Below, in pieces: positions 1 to 10,951 of a stretch of DNA of 64,000 nucleotides. The notes beneath the pieces were generated by a model. That model made no database searches, was not told the origin of the DNA, and saw only the letters and a program-made list of their open reading frames with translations. The stretch comes from Alentia gelatinosa (Eukaryota > Annelida > Polychaeta > Phyllodocida > Polynoidae). The stretch covers positions 56,843,789 to 56,907,788 of the forward strand of contig OX465584.1 of assembly GCA_950022655.1 (NCBI GenBank), read 5' to 3'. How positions within the stretch are numbered: the first letter of the stretch is position 1; each line of letters begins with the position of its first letter. The position numbers and the translations under genes are program-made.

Positions 1-45
1 TTTCAGAAAATACAAATGCCTGCGCTAATATTTATCAAAGAAGAA

Positions 46-311
46 AACAAACAAATTTTGGTCAAAGTCGTCGTTCTCTACGAGTTTGATGCGATGTGAT
101 ATGAACGAGGCGAAGCTGATTGAAATATCGTTTAGCATTCAGTCGAGTTGGAAAACGATGATTTTATATTCATCTCACCCCTGTACACACCAAAAGAATG
201 GACGATACACAGGATATAGACCATGGAGAGCGGACTGCACTACTCATGAGGGCATGGTGAATGAGTTCCCAATGTTAAGCCTATGGGAGAAAAATACCAG
301 GGTTGAGATAA
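46..311 (-). mobile_element. CH1 composite element (hairpin + module, reverse orientation)
   Basis: Read on the minus strand this is a CH1 module followed by a decayed hairpin. The module (about 163-311) starts at ATCTCACCCC and ends at a mirrored TACCAGGGTTGAGATAA. It contains the CH1 words CATAGGCTTAACATTGGGAACTC in reverse complement. The hairpin (46-150) carries GGTCAAAGTCGTCG and the apex AACGAGGCGAAGC. It matches the better preserved copy at 13086-13382, including the mid-module word CTCCATGG. The outer arm is eroded, so pairing is only partial. Confidence 0.72.
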
Positions 312-926
312 TGGCAACTATTGTAGATGAGGTCCTTATAAGTGGAGGTGTAGGCCTACTCGGTGAGTGAGGGGAAGGCATTGCAGGAGGAGGAGGGGTG
401 TTACTGCGAGGGGTGGGGTGTGAGGGAGGGGAGCGGGTACGGTAGAAGGGGGTGGGGGAGTTACCCATTACAGGCCGACTCGGGTACCTCCTGGGGGCGG
501 CGGAAAATGAAGGGAGGCAACAATATGGACATTACTGCCAGCCTATTATCTGGGGTTACATTTGGCTTAATGAGATCGTGTTTCATGCGCGAGATGACAG
601 AAAATCAAACGTCCGAGTCGATGCTAACCCCCGACTACCCTCACCTCTCACTGTAACTCCACCCGAGGGGCTCAGGCCTCTTTCTCAGATGGTTCTCTGT
701 TTTCTGTTCGTGCAAAAATCCTAAAGTGGGATGCAGACAGAGAGACTCATGTACTAGGATTTGTTGCATTTTACATATTTTCCCCAGTCTCCGATAACTT
801 TATCTCTGTGCAATAATCGGAGAGAAGGATGCTTGAAATTGAGCTTTCTCAGTTTCTAGGGAAAATGGCGGATCTGATTCACACGGAAGGACGCACACGG
901 AATATAGCCTTAATCAAGCTTTACCA
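312..926. other. No gene seen; G-rich stretch
   Basis: Positions 361-500 are strongly G-rich on the plus strand (runs of GGGG and GAGG). The rest is unclassified. Short open frames here have no recognisable domain. Confidence 0.5.
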
Positions 927-1091
927 CTGAGACTAGGGGACCCACATTATCAGTGGGAGGTACGCCTGTTTCATTAGAATGCCCGAAAAAATTAAAACAG
1001 GTTTATAATCCAAATTAAGTGAGACTATATACCCTGGTAGGGAATATTTACGCCAACGATTTTCCCTGCCCCCCCCCCCCCTTAGTCTCAG
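927..1091. repeat. Short inverted-repeat element (J)
   Basis: A 165-bp segment begins CTGAGACTAGGGG and ends CCCCCTTAGTCTCAG, so its two ends are inverted copies. A C run at 1069-1081 adjoins the right end. A related pair of inverted GAGACTGG words occurs at 8981-9062. The family is unknown and this could be a decayed MITE. Confidence 0.4.
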
Positions 1092-2911
1092 AGAATTGAG
1101 ACCTGGGGATGTCACACTAGGACACTATGTACCGAGAAATAATCTCAGGAGAATTGTCTCAGACAACCCTGCTGAAGGTACATGAGTCTCCCCGTGTGAA
1201 TCCTACTCTACATACACCCCGCCCCTCTCCAGAAATAGAGAGAGTTTTGGAGTTTGGAGACCCAATATGCAATGATTTCGTCCCATTGGAGCAAAGGGTA
1301 AGATATTTTTAAGGCACCGCAATTTTCACAATATATATTTTGGGGTGTGATTTTTCGAAACAAACCAAATTTTCCCAAACAAAAAACAAACCTAAGATGA
1401 TTTCCTCCAAAACGGTTCATGGCTTGACCAGGAAAAGGAAGATCATATTTCTACCTTTAACAACAAACGCTTCTCTGTGTATTTCATATACACATATGTT
1501 ACTTTCAAATCCTGTCCATTGGCTTCTTTTACTCCCACCCTCAATATGGGTGCAACATATAGGGTAGAGAGTGATTGCTAGTTCTGCCATCATCTGCCAG
1601 GAAATTGTAGGATAGCGCCACTGCAGTCAGGGTACAACCACTATTTTCTGCTGTCGTAATCTATAGATAATCTACAGATAATCGTATGCCCCCCCCCCCC
1701 CCCCCCCCCGTTATAAAAAAATTACTGGTAACTGGGCCCGGCACCTGGTATTTTGTATAGCGTCGGGGGGGGGGGGCAAAATGGCCGCCTCCATAACATA
1801 ATAGCTATGTGTCCTATAGGTTGAGTATCAAACCTACCCCCGTTGTTTTCAGTTCATATTGACAAATTTATTCATTACATTCCATGGCTGAAGTGTTGGG
1901 GTGCGAACTGAGTTAAACTCCGCAATAATTTCTAAGAATTCCCTCGGTTTCTCCCCAGTTACATATGACATTTGTTTCTCCACATTTCTATCTGGTTTTC
2001 TTCTGGCGGTTCTTCGTATTGTAAACACGTGTGTCTATGAGAGGCTTGTTTGTCTGTGCATTGCACATTTTTACCTGAAAGTGCTGCAAACAGAAAAGGA
2101 TTGCAGTCAATTCTATTCAGAAATGAAAACCGCCGTGACAAAAATGACTCAGTGTTATGACAAATACACAATCAAGTAGTCAGCATCACCCAACATACTG
2201 CATTAAGTTTCATCTGAGCTATACTAAAAACATTGGGATTGCTATAACATGAGGGGGAATCTTTCTATTGCAATTGTTTTCAGGTGTATGAGGGTAAGAC
2301 TTAACCCCTATCGCATTTACGACCACAATGTAGAGAGTGTACGGGTAGGCGCTTTTCTCCCAAATTTCCTCCCAACGCAAACCTTTTTCGAGGTTAAGCG
2401 AACGGAGAAAATTTACTCACAACTGTTTCAGGTGTATCTTCCAATGTACGAAATTTGTACAACTCTATCTGAAACCCGTGTACGTTTTGCTGCTGTGCTT
2501 GCAGGACTGAGAAATGAGGGCGGATTCTATAATATAAAGTAATCATGGAGTCATCTCATGATCGCCAGTGACTGAGGGGTGGCCTTTGGATCCCAGTAAT
2601 CCTTGTGTACACAGGACCAGTGTTGATCCTTCAGTTTGAGGGGGTTCTTCATCTGTTTGGTAACCGAACCCCCTCGCCCGGCTCCACCCTATACCCCCTC
2701 TCCACCTTATCCCAGTGGAGAAACACGCAGCACTGTTTTCACCCCTCCTTAGTGCTACCCTCCAGTTTTATACGTCGGAGTTGTACTACCACTGCATTAT
2801 GCGTCAGATTCTGAAGAGAGGTGGATATTTTATATCTGACAGAGGGGCTGAAGGGAACCGTGGCTGCATTGCAGGAAAGGTAGTTGATAGCACACATATC
2901 AAATTAAGGTA
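1092..2911. other. Unclassified, with poly-C and poly-G tracts
   Basis: There is a run of 21 C at 1689-1709 and a run of 12 G at 1765-1776. No coding domain or recognised repeat is visible in the remainder. Confidence 0.5.
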
Positions 2912-3010
2912 TAACTATATAGAACGACCTGACGATGCTGTACAAGCTATAAAACGAGATGGGGTATTGGTTTTTTTTTACGGAACGAGGCTCCAGACGA
3001 AGATGGCACT
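2912..3010 (+). repeat. Half of an L-type foldback hairpin
   Basis: This carries the words AGAACGACCTGACGATGCTG, ACGAGATGGGG and TTTACGGAACGAGGC. The same words form the arms of the full hairpin at 21060-21222. Only one arm and the apex remain; the second arm has been replaced by unrelated sequence. Confidence 0.55.
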
Positions 3011-4596
3011 GGTCTATGCCTTTTTAATGTCGGATTTCACAGATCTATACGGCATATAGCCTATGATCCATGGGCGCCGCCATGACGTCCCCCGAGTAGC
3101 TTTTCTTCACTAAAGGAGGTGAAAAAGTAGCTGTTCTTCACTCTTGGAGGTGCAAAAGAAGTGAGTGATAATTGGGAAATGTCACTTTTCTTGCCTTGCT
3201 CACATATGTAAATAAAGTGTTCTCACAAACATATAATTCAACTTGGGAAGTTAAATAAGGAGGTCGTATTTGCTTTCTGACATCCTCATAAACCATTATA
3301 ACTAATTGCCAAAATAATTTTCTACCGGCAATTAAGGTATTTCACTCTGCTCATTTCCAAGATTCTTTAATGGCTCTATGGTTTTGAATGACACTAATTA
3401 GCAATAAAATGACTTAGTAATAGATTCGAAAAGAAAGGGTAGGATGGTGGTAACAAAGTAGTGCTTAAACAATCTGTAATTTCTGTAACAAACCCTCATC
3501 AATGCCCGAAGGAGGTGGGGAAAACTTGACCCGGGATCTCTGTTTTGGTAGCGACATGCCAAGAGTGAAGAGAAATTAGATAATGCAACCTCTGGTCAAC
3601 AACTTTGACTGGGTCGGCTTGAGCTAGGGCCCTCTATCCCTATCCCTCGGCGGCCTGGGGGCTTTTCGCCTTTGATTAACACTGCAGCGGGCCCGACCCT
3701 GCACCCAATGCCACCCAGAGTGCTGATTGGTCGATTGTGCTCGGAATAAATCATTCGCTGCGGCGCTCGCCTTTTGGCTCTATTGGGATCGATCTCCAAG
3801 CATAGTTCAGGCGTCGGGGCCATCGCATGATGTGTGGCAATGCTGTGGGTGCAGTGACAAGGATAATAATGCTTTAACACGACCGTTAAAAAGTGCAATA
3901 CCCGTTAATACAGCGTGGAAAGGGGACACAGGGACACATGCACGCTACTATATCCATGCTCCTTCTCCACGATGTCGTGACAATGACGCATGAAAGCATC
4001 TGGAGTTTGGAATTCTGTTTAATTTAAGTGTTACACGTGTACTTTTTCCGTGTAGACGTTTTGCAGTTCACCATGATGGCGGGTTTTTTTTATGTTCTGA
4101 TGTAAGCATACCCCTCCCCACTGTTCCCCTTTCAAAGAAAATATATAGAAGAAATAAGAAATAGATATAGGTAGTGTTTACTAGAAAAGTTCGGACGGAC
4201 TTTCTTTCACTCTCCATGTTGGGTTTTCTAAAACATATATATATATATATAACTAGGGGCAAATGGTATGTTCATCATTGATGAATGAGCGTGGAATTTT
4301 AAATGTATAACAATTGGAAAGTATGGTTTACATTCAGTATATGGATAGTTTTCTGTAACCTACTTGAACCAAGATACCTTTCCATTTCTGCGACTGCCGG
4401 AAACTAGGATCCAAACTCATCAAGCACCAGTGGGTTTTACGGTCTTGAGTGATTTCGTATCATTTTCAAGAGTTACTGACAGAATGAAAGTGGTCATGTG
4501 GTACGGATTATGTATATTCTTTCGTCACTCAGAGATAAACGGAATCTGTATTCCTGGTCAGTAAAAGTGAAACATTCGCCCTCAGGTAATATCAAG
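3011..4596. other. Unclassified; one two-copy tandem repeat
   Basis: A unit of about 31 bp (GTAGCTTTTCTTCACT followed by GGAGGTG) occurs twice at 3097-3159. A short (TA) run lies near 4235-4249. Part of 4340-4570 shares words with the H elements near 52 kb (GGATAGTTTTCTG, GTGGTACGGATTATG), suggesting an old H relic. No gene is seen. Confidence 0.4.
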
Positions 4597-4872
4597 AGAC
4601 GTCACGAGTTTGAGTCTGAGTTTATTTATGCCACGCATTTTGTTGGCTCTGTAATTTCACGAGTCGAAGACGAGTGACATTACGGAGCCAACAAAATGAG
4701 TGACATAAGTAAACTCGAACTCAAACGAGTGGCGTCTAGATTTATCCTACCCCGTTTCCATATTTTTTCAGTATTTGAAAGTAGTGGCATAAACAACACT
4801 TTATGTCACACCCGTGACATAAAAAATCCCATGTTAAGCCTATGGCGTTTTTTATTAGGGGTAGGATAAATG
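4597..4872 (-). mobile_element. CH2 composite, hairpin type a
   Basis: The hairpin (4597-4738) pairs arms containing GAGTTTGAGTCTGAGTTTAT and TTTGTTGGCTC around the apex CACGAGTCGAAGACGAGTG. It is followed by a 130-bp module (4740-4872) that starts TTTATCCTACCCC and ends GGGGTAGGATAAA. The module includes the reversed word CATGTTAAGCCTATGGCG. A second copy with the same hairpin is at 10625-10903, in the opposite orientation. Confidence 0.8.
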
Positions 4873-4970
4873 ATGATATTCCATAGGTGGTGGTTTACTG
4901 CGGCCTTTAGGTTTTTAATTAGGACGTTCATAGGTGAGTATTAATTTCTGATTATTCAACGACAGGCAGG

Positions 4971-5016
4971 TACACCTACTCCCCCACCCAGACACCTACT
5001 CCCCCACCCAGACACA
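4971..5016. repeat. Two-copy tandem repeat
   Basis: A unit of about 22 bp, ACACCTACTCCCCCACCCAG, is repeated twice head to tail just upstream of a D element. Confidence 0.6.
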
Positions 5017-5019
5017 CCT

Positions 5020-5790
5020 ACAAAGCCATTTTCCACTGGCCCACGAAGATGGCGCTGATTAATTGAGTTCTCCTAAAAGTCTGTTGGTGGTTGCCATCAA
5101 CTGCATGTCGGTATCTAGAAATTGGTTAAGGTGCTGTGTATGCCTTGTTTATGCTGCATTTGACAGGTCCATACCTGCGACCTGTTCCGCTAGTTTCATG
5201 ACAATGAAAGTCAGACATGAAAAGCGGCAGCAACAGTGCAAGCAAGAACGGACAAAACGAAGTCACGTTTCATAATGAAGAGTATTGGTCGATCCGCATA
5301 AACGATAAGTAAAAGTTAATTTCAATCCCTTAAAAAAAACTGTAGACATAATGTGACAATATAATAAACCTGAAATGATGTGTGAATCCTGTGATGTGTA
5401 GATTTGTCTAATTCTTATTAAACCAGACACACCTTTGGGGTCTGTCTTTTCCTATATAAGGGCAGCTACTTGTGTTGTCAAGAAACTAGACAACCCCAAT
5501 CTGTCTGTTTGGTGTCACAGACATGTCACGAAACTAGTGAAACAGGTCCCAGAAGAACTGTATTACAAACATGATGACCATCACCGACGATTTGAAACTC
5601 CTTTGATTCTATCGGAGAGTGAAGAAGTTGTTAGGGGGTGACCTTATTGCATAATCTATGCACCCCTAATCGATGAACACTTCTCTGGATGTCTGTTTCC
5701 ATTCACCGATCTAGCGTCAGTATTTCAAAAGAATCGATCAGTAGGTCCTGATTGCAGATCGGTAGCGAATAGTTTGCCAGTGGAAAATGG
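5020..5790 (+). mobile_element. MITE D copy interrupted by an N element
   Basis: The left end reads TTTTCCACTGGCCCACGAAG and then AAAAGTCTGTTGGTGG. The right half resumes near 5630 with GTGACCTTATTGCATAATCT, CCATTCACCGATCTAGCGTC and ends at CCAGTGGAAAATGG. The order matches the intact D copy at 13575-13880. The interior is displaced by the N element at 5168-5556. A second truncated right end follows at 5800-5860. Confidence 0.6.
5168..5556. mobile_element. N element with terminal inverted repeats, nested in D
   Basis: The left end carries GACCTGTTCCGCTAGTTTCATGAC. The right end carries the inverse, GTCACGAAACTAGTGAAACAGGTCC. The second copy at 7996-8302 has the same ends, and both carry CAACAGTGCAAGCAA inside. 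Open frames across it have no known domain. The superfamily is not assigned. Confidence 0.6.
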
Positions 5791-5949
5791 TTTTATGTCT
5801 GTTTTCATTTACTGGTCTGACGTTGGTGGTTCCTGACTGCAGGTCTGCTGGGGTGGACAGCAATTATCAATTTGTTCGCCCTCTTGGTCGCCTCACCTCC
5901 TCGTGGTGCAGACTGGATATGCTTGCATGCAAGCATAACAAAAGCGACC

Positions 5950-6273
5950 GGGGTGGGGAGTTAGTTCAGTGGTAAAGAGCACTGGTTGTCAGACTTTGAT
6001 GATTTGGGTCCCACTGCAGCCACTTTTCTCCTTCACCCCCAGCAGTGGTAGATTTCCTGCTATATCAAAGGCCAATCCTTCTCATACCATGTCTCTGTGG
6101 TGTGAGAAGTAAAAAAACTCTCACCTCGGTAAATATGTAGGGGTGAGGTTTCTACCTAAATTCATTACATAGATTCGATCACCACCCTTCTGGTGTGTAA
6201 AAGAACCTTCAGAAAGTCTGGTGAAAACCTACAATGTTAACTAGACGTTAAATCAAACCACCAAACCAAACCA
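5950..6273 (+). mobile_element. tRNA-derived SINE
   Basis: The head GGGGTGGGGAGTTAGTTCAG followed by TGGTAAAGAGC looks like the D-arm and A box of a tRNA. The B-box region (GGGTCCCACTGC, about 6006) is degraded, so this is not a functional tRNA gene. The body has CAAAGGCCAATCCTTCTCAT, and the 3' part ends CTAGACGTTAAATCAAACC followed by a short CAAAC-rich tail. A second copy with the same body and tail is at 46035-46592. Such tails are normally shared with the 3' end of a partner LINE; the partner is not visible here. Confidence 0.75.
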
Positions 6274-7098
6274 ATCCCGACCGTAGATCGGTGGCTAATA
6301 GTCGGCCAGTGGAAAATGGCTTTAACACAGACACACATTGTAATTCATTTTAATCATTCAATGTATGTTCATAATCAAAGACTTAGTAAACCCTCGTCTA
6401 CGGGTGTTTTTCTTTGTCTTTATGTTATGACATATGAGAAGTTGTTAGATGGTGACCTTATTGCATAATCTATGCACAATTAATCGGTGAACACTTCACT
6501 CTATGTCTATTTTCATTCACCGATCTAGCGTCAGTATATCAAAAGAATCGATCAGTAGTTCCCGACTGCAGATCGGTAGCTAATAGTAGGCCAGTGGAAA
6601 ATAGCTTTAACACAGACACAGACATCTACACCTGTGGTGATGTGGGTGTTTTTCTTTGTCTTTACGATCACCAGTGGCAGATCAGGGGATCATCGATATG
6701 ACATTAAAGACACACCCTGTGAGTTATATGAATCCCAATGTGTGAGTCCCACTCTGCACATTGTAATTCATTTTAATCATTCAATGTATGTTCATAATCA
6801 AAAACTTGAGCAAGTCTTAGTCAACCCTTGTCTATATCGTTTAAAATAAAGATGAGTGTACATAGCTTTCGACCTTGCATAATCTATGTATAATTAATTG
6901 GTGAATGTCTGTTTCCATTCACCGATCCAGCATCGGTGGTTCCCGATCGCAGATTGGTGGCGAATAGTCGGCCATTTTAAAATGGTGGGTGTTTGTGGGT
7001 GTTTTTCTTTGTCTTTACGATATGACATATGAGAAGTTGTTAGGTGGTGACCTTATTGCATAATGTATGCACAATTAATCGGTGAACACTTCTCTCTA
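6274..7098 (+). repeat. Tandem array of D-derived half elements
   Basis: Three partial units repeat the same order: a GTTCATAATCAAAGACTT word, GTGTTTTTCTTTGTC, ATGACATATGAGAAGTTGTT, GACCTTATTGCATAAT, CATTCACCGATCTAGCGTC and GGCCAGTGGAAAAT. The units start near 6320, 6640 and 6770, with another start near 7000. They share the right half of MITE D. The 6789-6817 piece holds the palindrome-bearing motif also seen at 9709 and 62513. Confidence 0.6.
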
Positions 7099-7640
7099 TT
7101 TATTACCCACCCAATACTGAGTCTCCATAGGAAATGTATAGGGCACCTGGAAACAGCTACCGGGAAATTCTGGCATGTCAGAATCTACTGCAGGAGATTC
7201 CGGAAAAATAGTCCTCTCCATAATAAGGTTGAATCATCATGTACTTCGAATTAAGTTTCTTGATTGTTTATTCAATGCTAATTATTTAGAATCAATCAAA
7301 ACAATCTTATTTATCATAAGAAAATACACTTTGTATGTTAAAATCCCAGGTTAATGGCGAACTATATTATTGGTGTCAGTCTACACCGAATTACTGCCAC
7401 ACTTAACAGTGCAGTGGTGCCTGGAACTAAATGGCTTACACAAACTTTTTAATTGCAATATATTTCTGATTAATCTTGTAGGTGGGTAATAAATACAATA
7501 AAGACTGGTTTTGTATATGAATGGCTGTAATCTCCTCGTAGTTGACGACCTAATATCCTCGCTAATCGCTCGGATATTACTACGCGCCAACTACTCGGAG
7601 AATACGGCCACTCGTACACAAAACTAGTCATTATTGTGTA
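7099..7640 (+). mobile_element. CH3 composite, hairpin type a
   Basis: A long module (7099-7493) starts TTTATTACCCACC with GAGTCTCCATAGG and ends GTAGGTGGGTAATAAATAC. The hairpin follows at once (7494-7640): ACTGGTTTTGT outer arms, GTAATCTCCTCGTAGTTGAC inside, apex ATCCTCGCTAATCGCTCGGAT, mirrored by CGCCAACTACTCGGAGAATA and ACAAAACTAGT. The copy at 11965-12330 has the same layout with a shorter module. Confidence 0.8.
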
Positions 7641-7860
7641 TGTCTATTTTCATTCACCGATATAGCGTCAGTATATCAAAAGAATCGATCAGTAGTTCCC
7701 GACTGCAGATCGGTGGCTAATAGTCGGCCAGTGGAAACTGGCTTTAACACAGACACACAGACATCTACACCTGTGGTGATGTGGGTGTTTTTCTTTGTCT
7801 TTACGATCACCAGTGGCAGATCAGGGGATCATCGATATGACATTAAAGACACACCCAGGG
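7641..7860 (+). repeat. D-derived repeat unit
   Basis: This is nearly the same as 6500-6715: GATATAGCGTCAGTATATCA, CCCGACTGCAGATCGGTGGC, GGCCAGTGGAAACTGGC, then GATCACCAGTGGCAGATCAG. It is therefore another unit of the array at 6274-7098, separated from it by the CH3 copy. Confidence 0.6.
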
Positions 7861-7995
7861 CCGTGCGATGAGATTTTACGACACTCACTGAACAATGCGG
7901 CCACTGCTGTGGATTGTGGGCTGTTTGTAGTCAACCCTAGACTGGCCTCAGTCCCTGTGTGAGTGTGTGCTACCAACCTCCCCCTGCCTGCCACC

Positions 7996-8302
7996 AGGGA
8001 CCTGTTTCAGTAGGCTCGTGACATAAGGCCTAGACAGACATCAACAGCGGCACCAACAGTGCAAGCAACAGCGGAAAAAGACTAGCAAATATCAGAAAAT
8101 CAGAGTGCCCAATCTTCTTCATATTTGGAACGATTATAGGTTATATGTATCCCCTACTCATGTTAAAATGTCATTGCTTTATTCCTACGAGAAGTGAGTG
8201 AAACTCCGCGTGTCATTGATTGCAATGTTGTGAGCTGTCTGTATGGTGTCACAGACGCCATCTAGACATGTCAAGAAACTACTGAAACAGGTCCCTGTAC
8301 AT
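7996..8302. mobile_element. N element, second copy
   Basis: The ends are ACCAGGGACCTGTTTCAGTA and its inverse TACTGAAACAGGTCCCTG. They differ from the 5168-5556 copy by point changes. The interior word CACCAACAGTGCAAGCAACA is shared. The preceding 7861-7995 is unclassified. Confidence 0.6.
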
Positions 8303-8348
8303 GGCCCCTTATACCCTCCCCCTACAATCCACTCTACCTGGCTGATTC

Positions 8349-8979
8349 CTGGGCACCGTTTAACACGTTTTGGTCCTAGGAGAAGAATCCTCCTAGGATC
8401 ATGCCAGCAATCTAAGACATATCTTAGGACGAAAGATCTTTCCCGTGTCACAAGTTGTGTCCCCCATAGAGAGAAAATTCCTGCATAATAAGTCTCCTAG
8501 GACTGAATTCGGTCTCAGGCTGGGACAAAACAGGCTGTAAGACAGCTGTGGGATCCCTGTGAAGGAGAATTCCTAAGAACTGTAGGTAGTGCCACATAGT
8601 GGGGATTGTGGTAACTAATTTTATCATTTTTAATTCAACTGAATATTTGAAATATTTCCCCTCTAACACTGCCGTTTTGTATTACATACCATACTATATA
8701 TATTTCCTCTAGTTGAATTAATAAATAAGGTTGTTATTTATGATTTTAATCCTCTAAGACAGCTATATAGGTGTCCCCCATCTAGGACACTTTTGGCTAT
8801 GTGGGGGACAGTTTGTAAGATTTGGGTCAAACTTGTTAAACACTTTTGGACAATCTCGCTAATGTCCTTGGCTAAGACAGTCCCTCGCTAAGATTGTCTT
8901 ACTAGTTAAACGCAAACTGTCCTAGGACCTGTTTTACAGGCATAACTCTCCTAGGACCACATTGTTAAACTCCCCCCTG
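8349..8979 (+). mobile_element. M element (TCCTAGGA family), complete copy
   Basis: The ends are GGGCACCGTTTAACACG plus TGGTCCTAGGAG on the left, and CTCCTAGGACCACATTG plus TTAAACTCCCCC on the right, which are imperfect inverted repeats. Inside are many CTAAGAC or GTCTTAG words in both orientations, like subterminal transposase sites. A second copy is at 11426-12703. This copy lacks the CH3 and A insertions found there, so it provides the empty site. Confidence 0.7.
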
Positions 8980-9596
8980 AGACTGGTGTAATTCACACCT
9001 TTACCCTAATTCTCGGTTGGTACAAAATTTCTTATGGCAAAGTGCTTCTACCAGTCTCAGGGAAAAATGGCGAATTTGATTCACATGGGAGGACACACCT
9101 GGTACATAGTCACAGTGAACACTCACCCTTGGACTAAAGTGCCCTTGAGGTGAGGGCTGTTACAATTGTAGCGTATCCCCTAGTCGCTGAAAGTGTCTTA
9201 CCACTTTCCATGATCAACAGCTGACCGGGGGTTCCAAGACTCAGTCGCTACCCTGTACTTACCGTGCCAGTACAGGTGGGTTCGGCTTTACCCGCTGGAA
9301 AGGGCAGGGAGATGCAGAATCTACTACCTACCGCTTAACTACAAAGACAAAACCAGACTCCGGACTGTTTCAGTGTACCAAGCTTTATTTCGGTACTTCT
9401 GTTACAATATGTTGGTGGTTCGGTGCACCAACTAGCGCGGGAAGAGATACTGGTCTCTTCAATGTTGAGAGGTGTTCAATGCAACCTTACCAACACATGA
9501 CCTTACCGCACGGCAGGGATCGGCACTCGCGCCATCTAGCGTGAAGTGAAACAATGCTGCTCGACTACCCTGACCCCTACACAATCATGTAATCAT
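8980..9596. other. Unclassified; short inverted repeat at its left edge
   Basis: CCCTGAGACTGGTG at 8981-8994 is mirrored by TACCAGTCTCAGGG at 9049-9062. It is followed by AAAATGGCGAATTTGATTCACA, which is also found near 861-890. The remainder shows no gene or repeat I recognise. Confidence 0.4.
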
Positions 9597-9702
9597 GGAG
9601 TTTTGGCTCTGGACTTCACTCGGCTTCGCCTCATGAAGTCCCTATGCCAAACTCCAGTCATGGCATATGGTGGCCAAGATTAAAACTCATCCAGTTTTAC
9701 GA
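9597..9702 (+). repeat. CH2 hairpin type b without its module
   Basis: This carries GAGTTTTGGCTCTGGACTTC, the apex CACTCGGCTTCGCCTCATG, GCCAAACTCCAGTCATGGC and GTGGCCAAGATTAAAACTCA. These match the right part of the composites at 26775-27043 and 51614-51896. The left arm and module are gone. Confidence 0.7.
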
Positions 9703-9708
9703 TAGTAT

Positions 9709-9736
9709 GTTCATAATCAAAGACTTGAGCAAGTCT
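9709..9736 (+). repeat. Palindrome-bearing 28-nt motif
   Basis: GTTCATAATCAA is followed by the perfect palindrome AGACTTGAGCAAGTCT (7-bp stem, 2-nt loop). Full or near-full copies occur at 6789, 39860, 42561 (reverse) and 62513, with a partial one near 6367. Upstream sequence is AT-rich in most copies and downstream sequence differs. It may be a structured end of a mobile element. Confidence 0.55.
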
Positions 9737-10407
9737 TAGTCAACCCCTGCACAGCGCGAGGCGGGCTTTGTCGATCAGGGGGGGTGTCCAGGGGCACACC
9801 AGGCCACAAAGAGTCACTCACTCATAAAACCAGGCATGAACTGCTCACAAAGGGGGGCAGTAAAACCACTGTGGTGCTTAACGAGAGGTGGAGAATGGGA
9901 TTTGTCTCAGATCAAAAGTGGTTCACAGTCTCTGAGTTTATACGTAGTTCAGTCCTGACTGTTTATTTAATTACTCTCTGGTAAATAATTTAACCATGTG
10001 ATTTTGATTATCCTTCCTCTAAGTATGTGGGGTGTTTTTTGTTGTTGTTTTTTGCTGAGGACATTGAATAGCACCAGACATTGTGTAGCACAGTTTATGT
10101 ACTATAAATGACGATGCAAATTGCATTAAGATGGAGTTAATAACAAAAATCAACAATTAGTGATAATGATGCTTCCCTCTGCCGCAACAAATGGATCTAC
10201 TTAACAAACAAAATTACACTCACAAAAACTAGATATAAAAGGGGAATTAACTCAAGTTTCCTAAGAATCACTGCTGCTTTTAGGGTCTGGTATTAGCTCA
10301 AAGCCAGTAATAAAAGAGCCAACACTAACTCGAACCATCTATATCTAATCCGTACACACCAATGACCATATGAATGAGCGATAATCAAGGCACTGACAAC
10401 ACATGCT
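9737..10407. other. No gene or repeat recognised
   Basis: Mixed-composition DNA with a GGGGGG run near 9779-9784 and a GTTTTTTGTTGTTGTTTTTT stretch near 10030. Nothing further can be supported. Confidence 0.4.
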
Positions 10408-10495
10408 TCATTATCTATCGTATACAAAGTTCCCATTGAAAATGTATGGTAAATCACTACCCATTATTCAGATACTGTCAGCTACCATAAATATT
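10408..10495 (+). mobile_element. CH3 type d, left fragment
   Basis: ATTATCTATCGTATACAAAG and CCCATTGAAAATGTATGG match the left end of the full type d copy at 61978-62382. The fragment stops before the hairpin. The remaining part of such an element appears at 10952, beyond a CH2 copy. Confidence 0.6.
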
Positions 10496-10624
10496 GAATA
10501 CAGATTTTAAATCCCTTGTATACGGAGAATACACTCTTTCATCAGATATCTAGTATATTTGGTTGTATTCACAGTGCTAGGCCTATGGATGGAGAGTAAA
10601 GAAATAGGCCTAGATGATATACCC

Positions 10625-10903
10625 TTTATCCTACCCCTGATAAAAAATGCCATAGGCTTAACAAGGGATTTATTTATTTCACGGGTGTGACATAAAGTGT
10701 TGTTTATGCCACTACTTTCTGATACTGAAAAAATATGGAAACAGGGTAGGATAGATCTGGACGCCCCTCGTTTGAGTTTGAGCTTATTCATGCCACTCAT
10801 TTTGTTGGCTCCGTAATGACACTCGTCTTCGACTCGTGAAATTGTGGAGCCAACAAAATGCGTGGCATAAATAAACTCAGACTCAAACTCGTGACGTCTC
10901 TTG
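10625..10903 (+). mobile_element. CH2 composite, hairpin type a
   Basis: The module (10625-10755) runs from TTTATCCTACCCCTG through GCCATAGGCTTAACAAGG to ACAGGGTAGGATAGA. The hairpin (10756-10903) has arms GGGGCGTC-side CGTTTGAGTTTGAGC and GACTCAAACTCGTGACGTC, with CATTTTGTTGGCTCCGTAAT mirrored on the other arm and the apex CACTCGTCTTCGACTCGTG. It lies between two pieces of a CH3 type d element, which it may have split. Confidence 0.8.
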
Positions 10904-10951
10904 ATAATATCATGTCAGTTCCTGAGTGTAATTTAGTCAATAACAAGAGTA

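Noticed and set aside
5950..6023. Possible tRNA gene
   Set aside because: The A box is good but the B box and acceptor pairing are degraded, and the segment continues into a SINE body with a second copy elsewhere.
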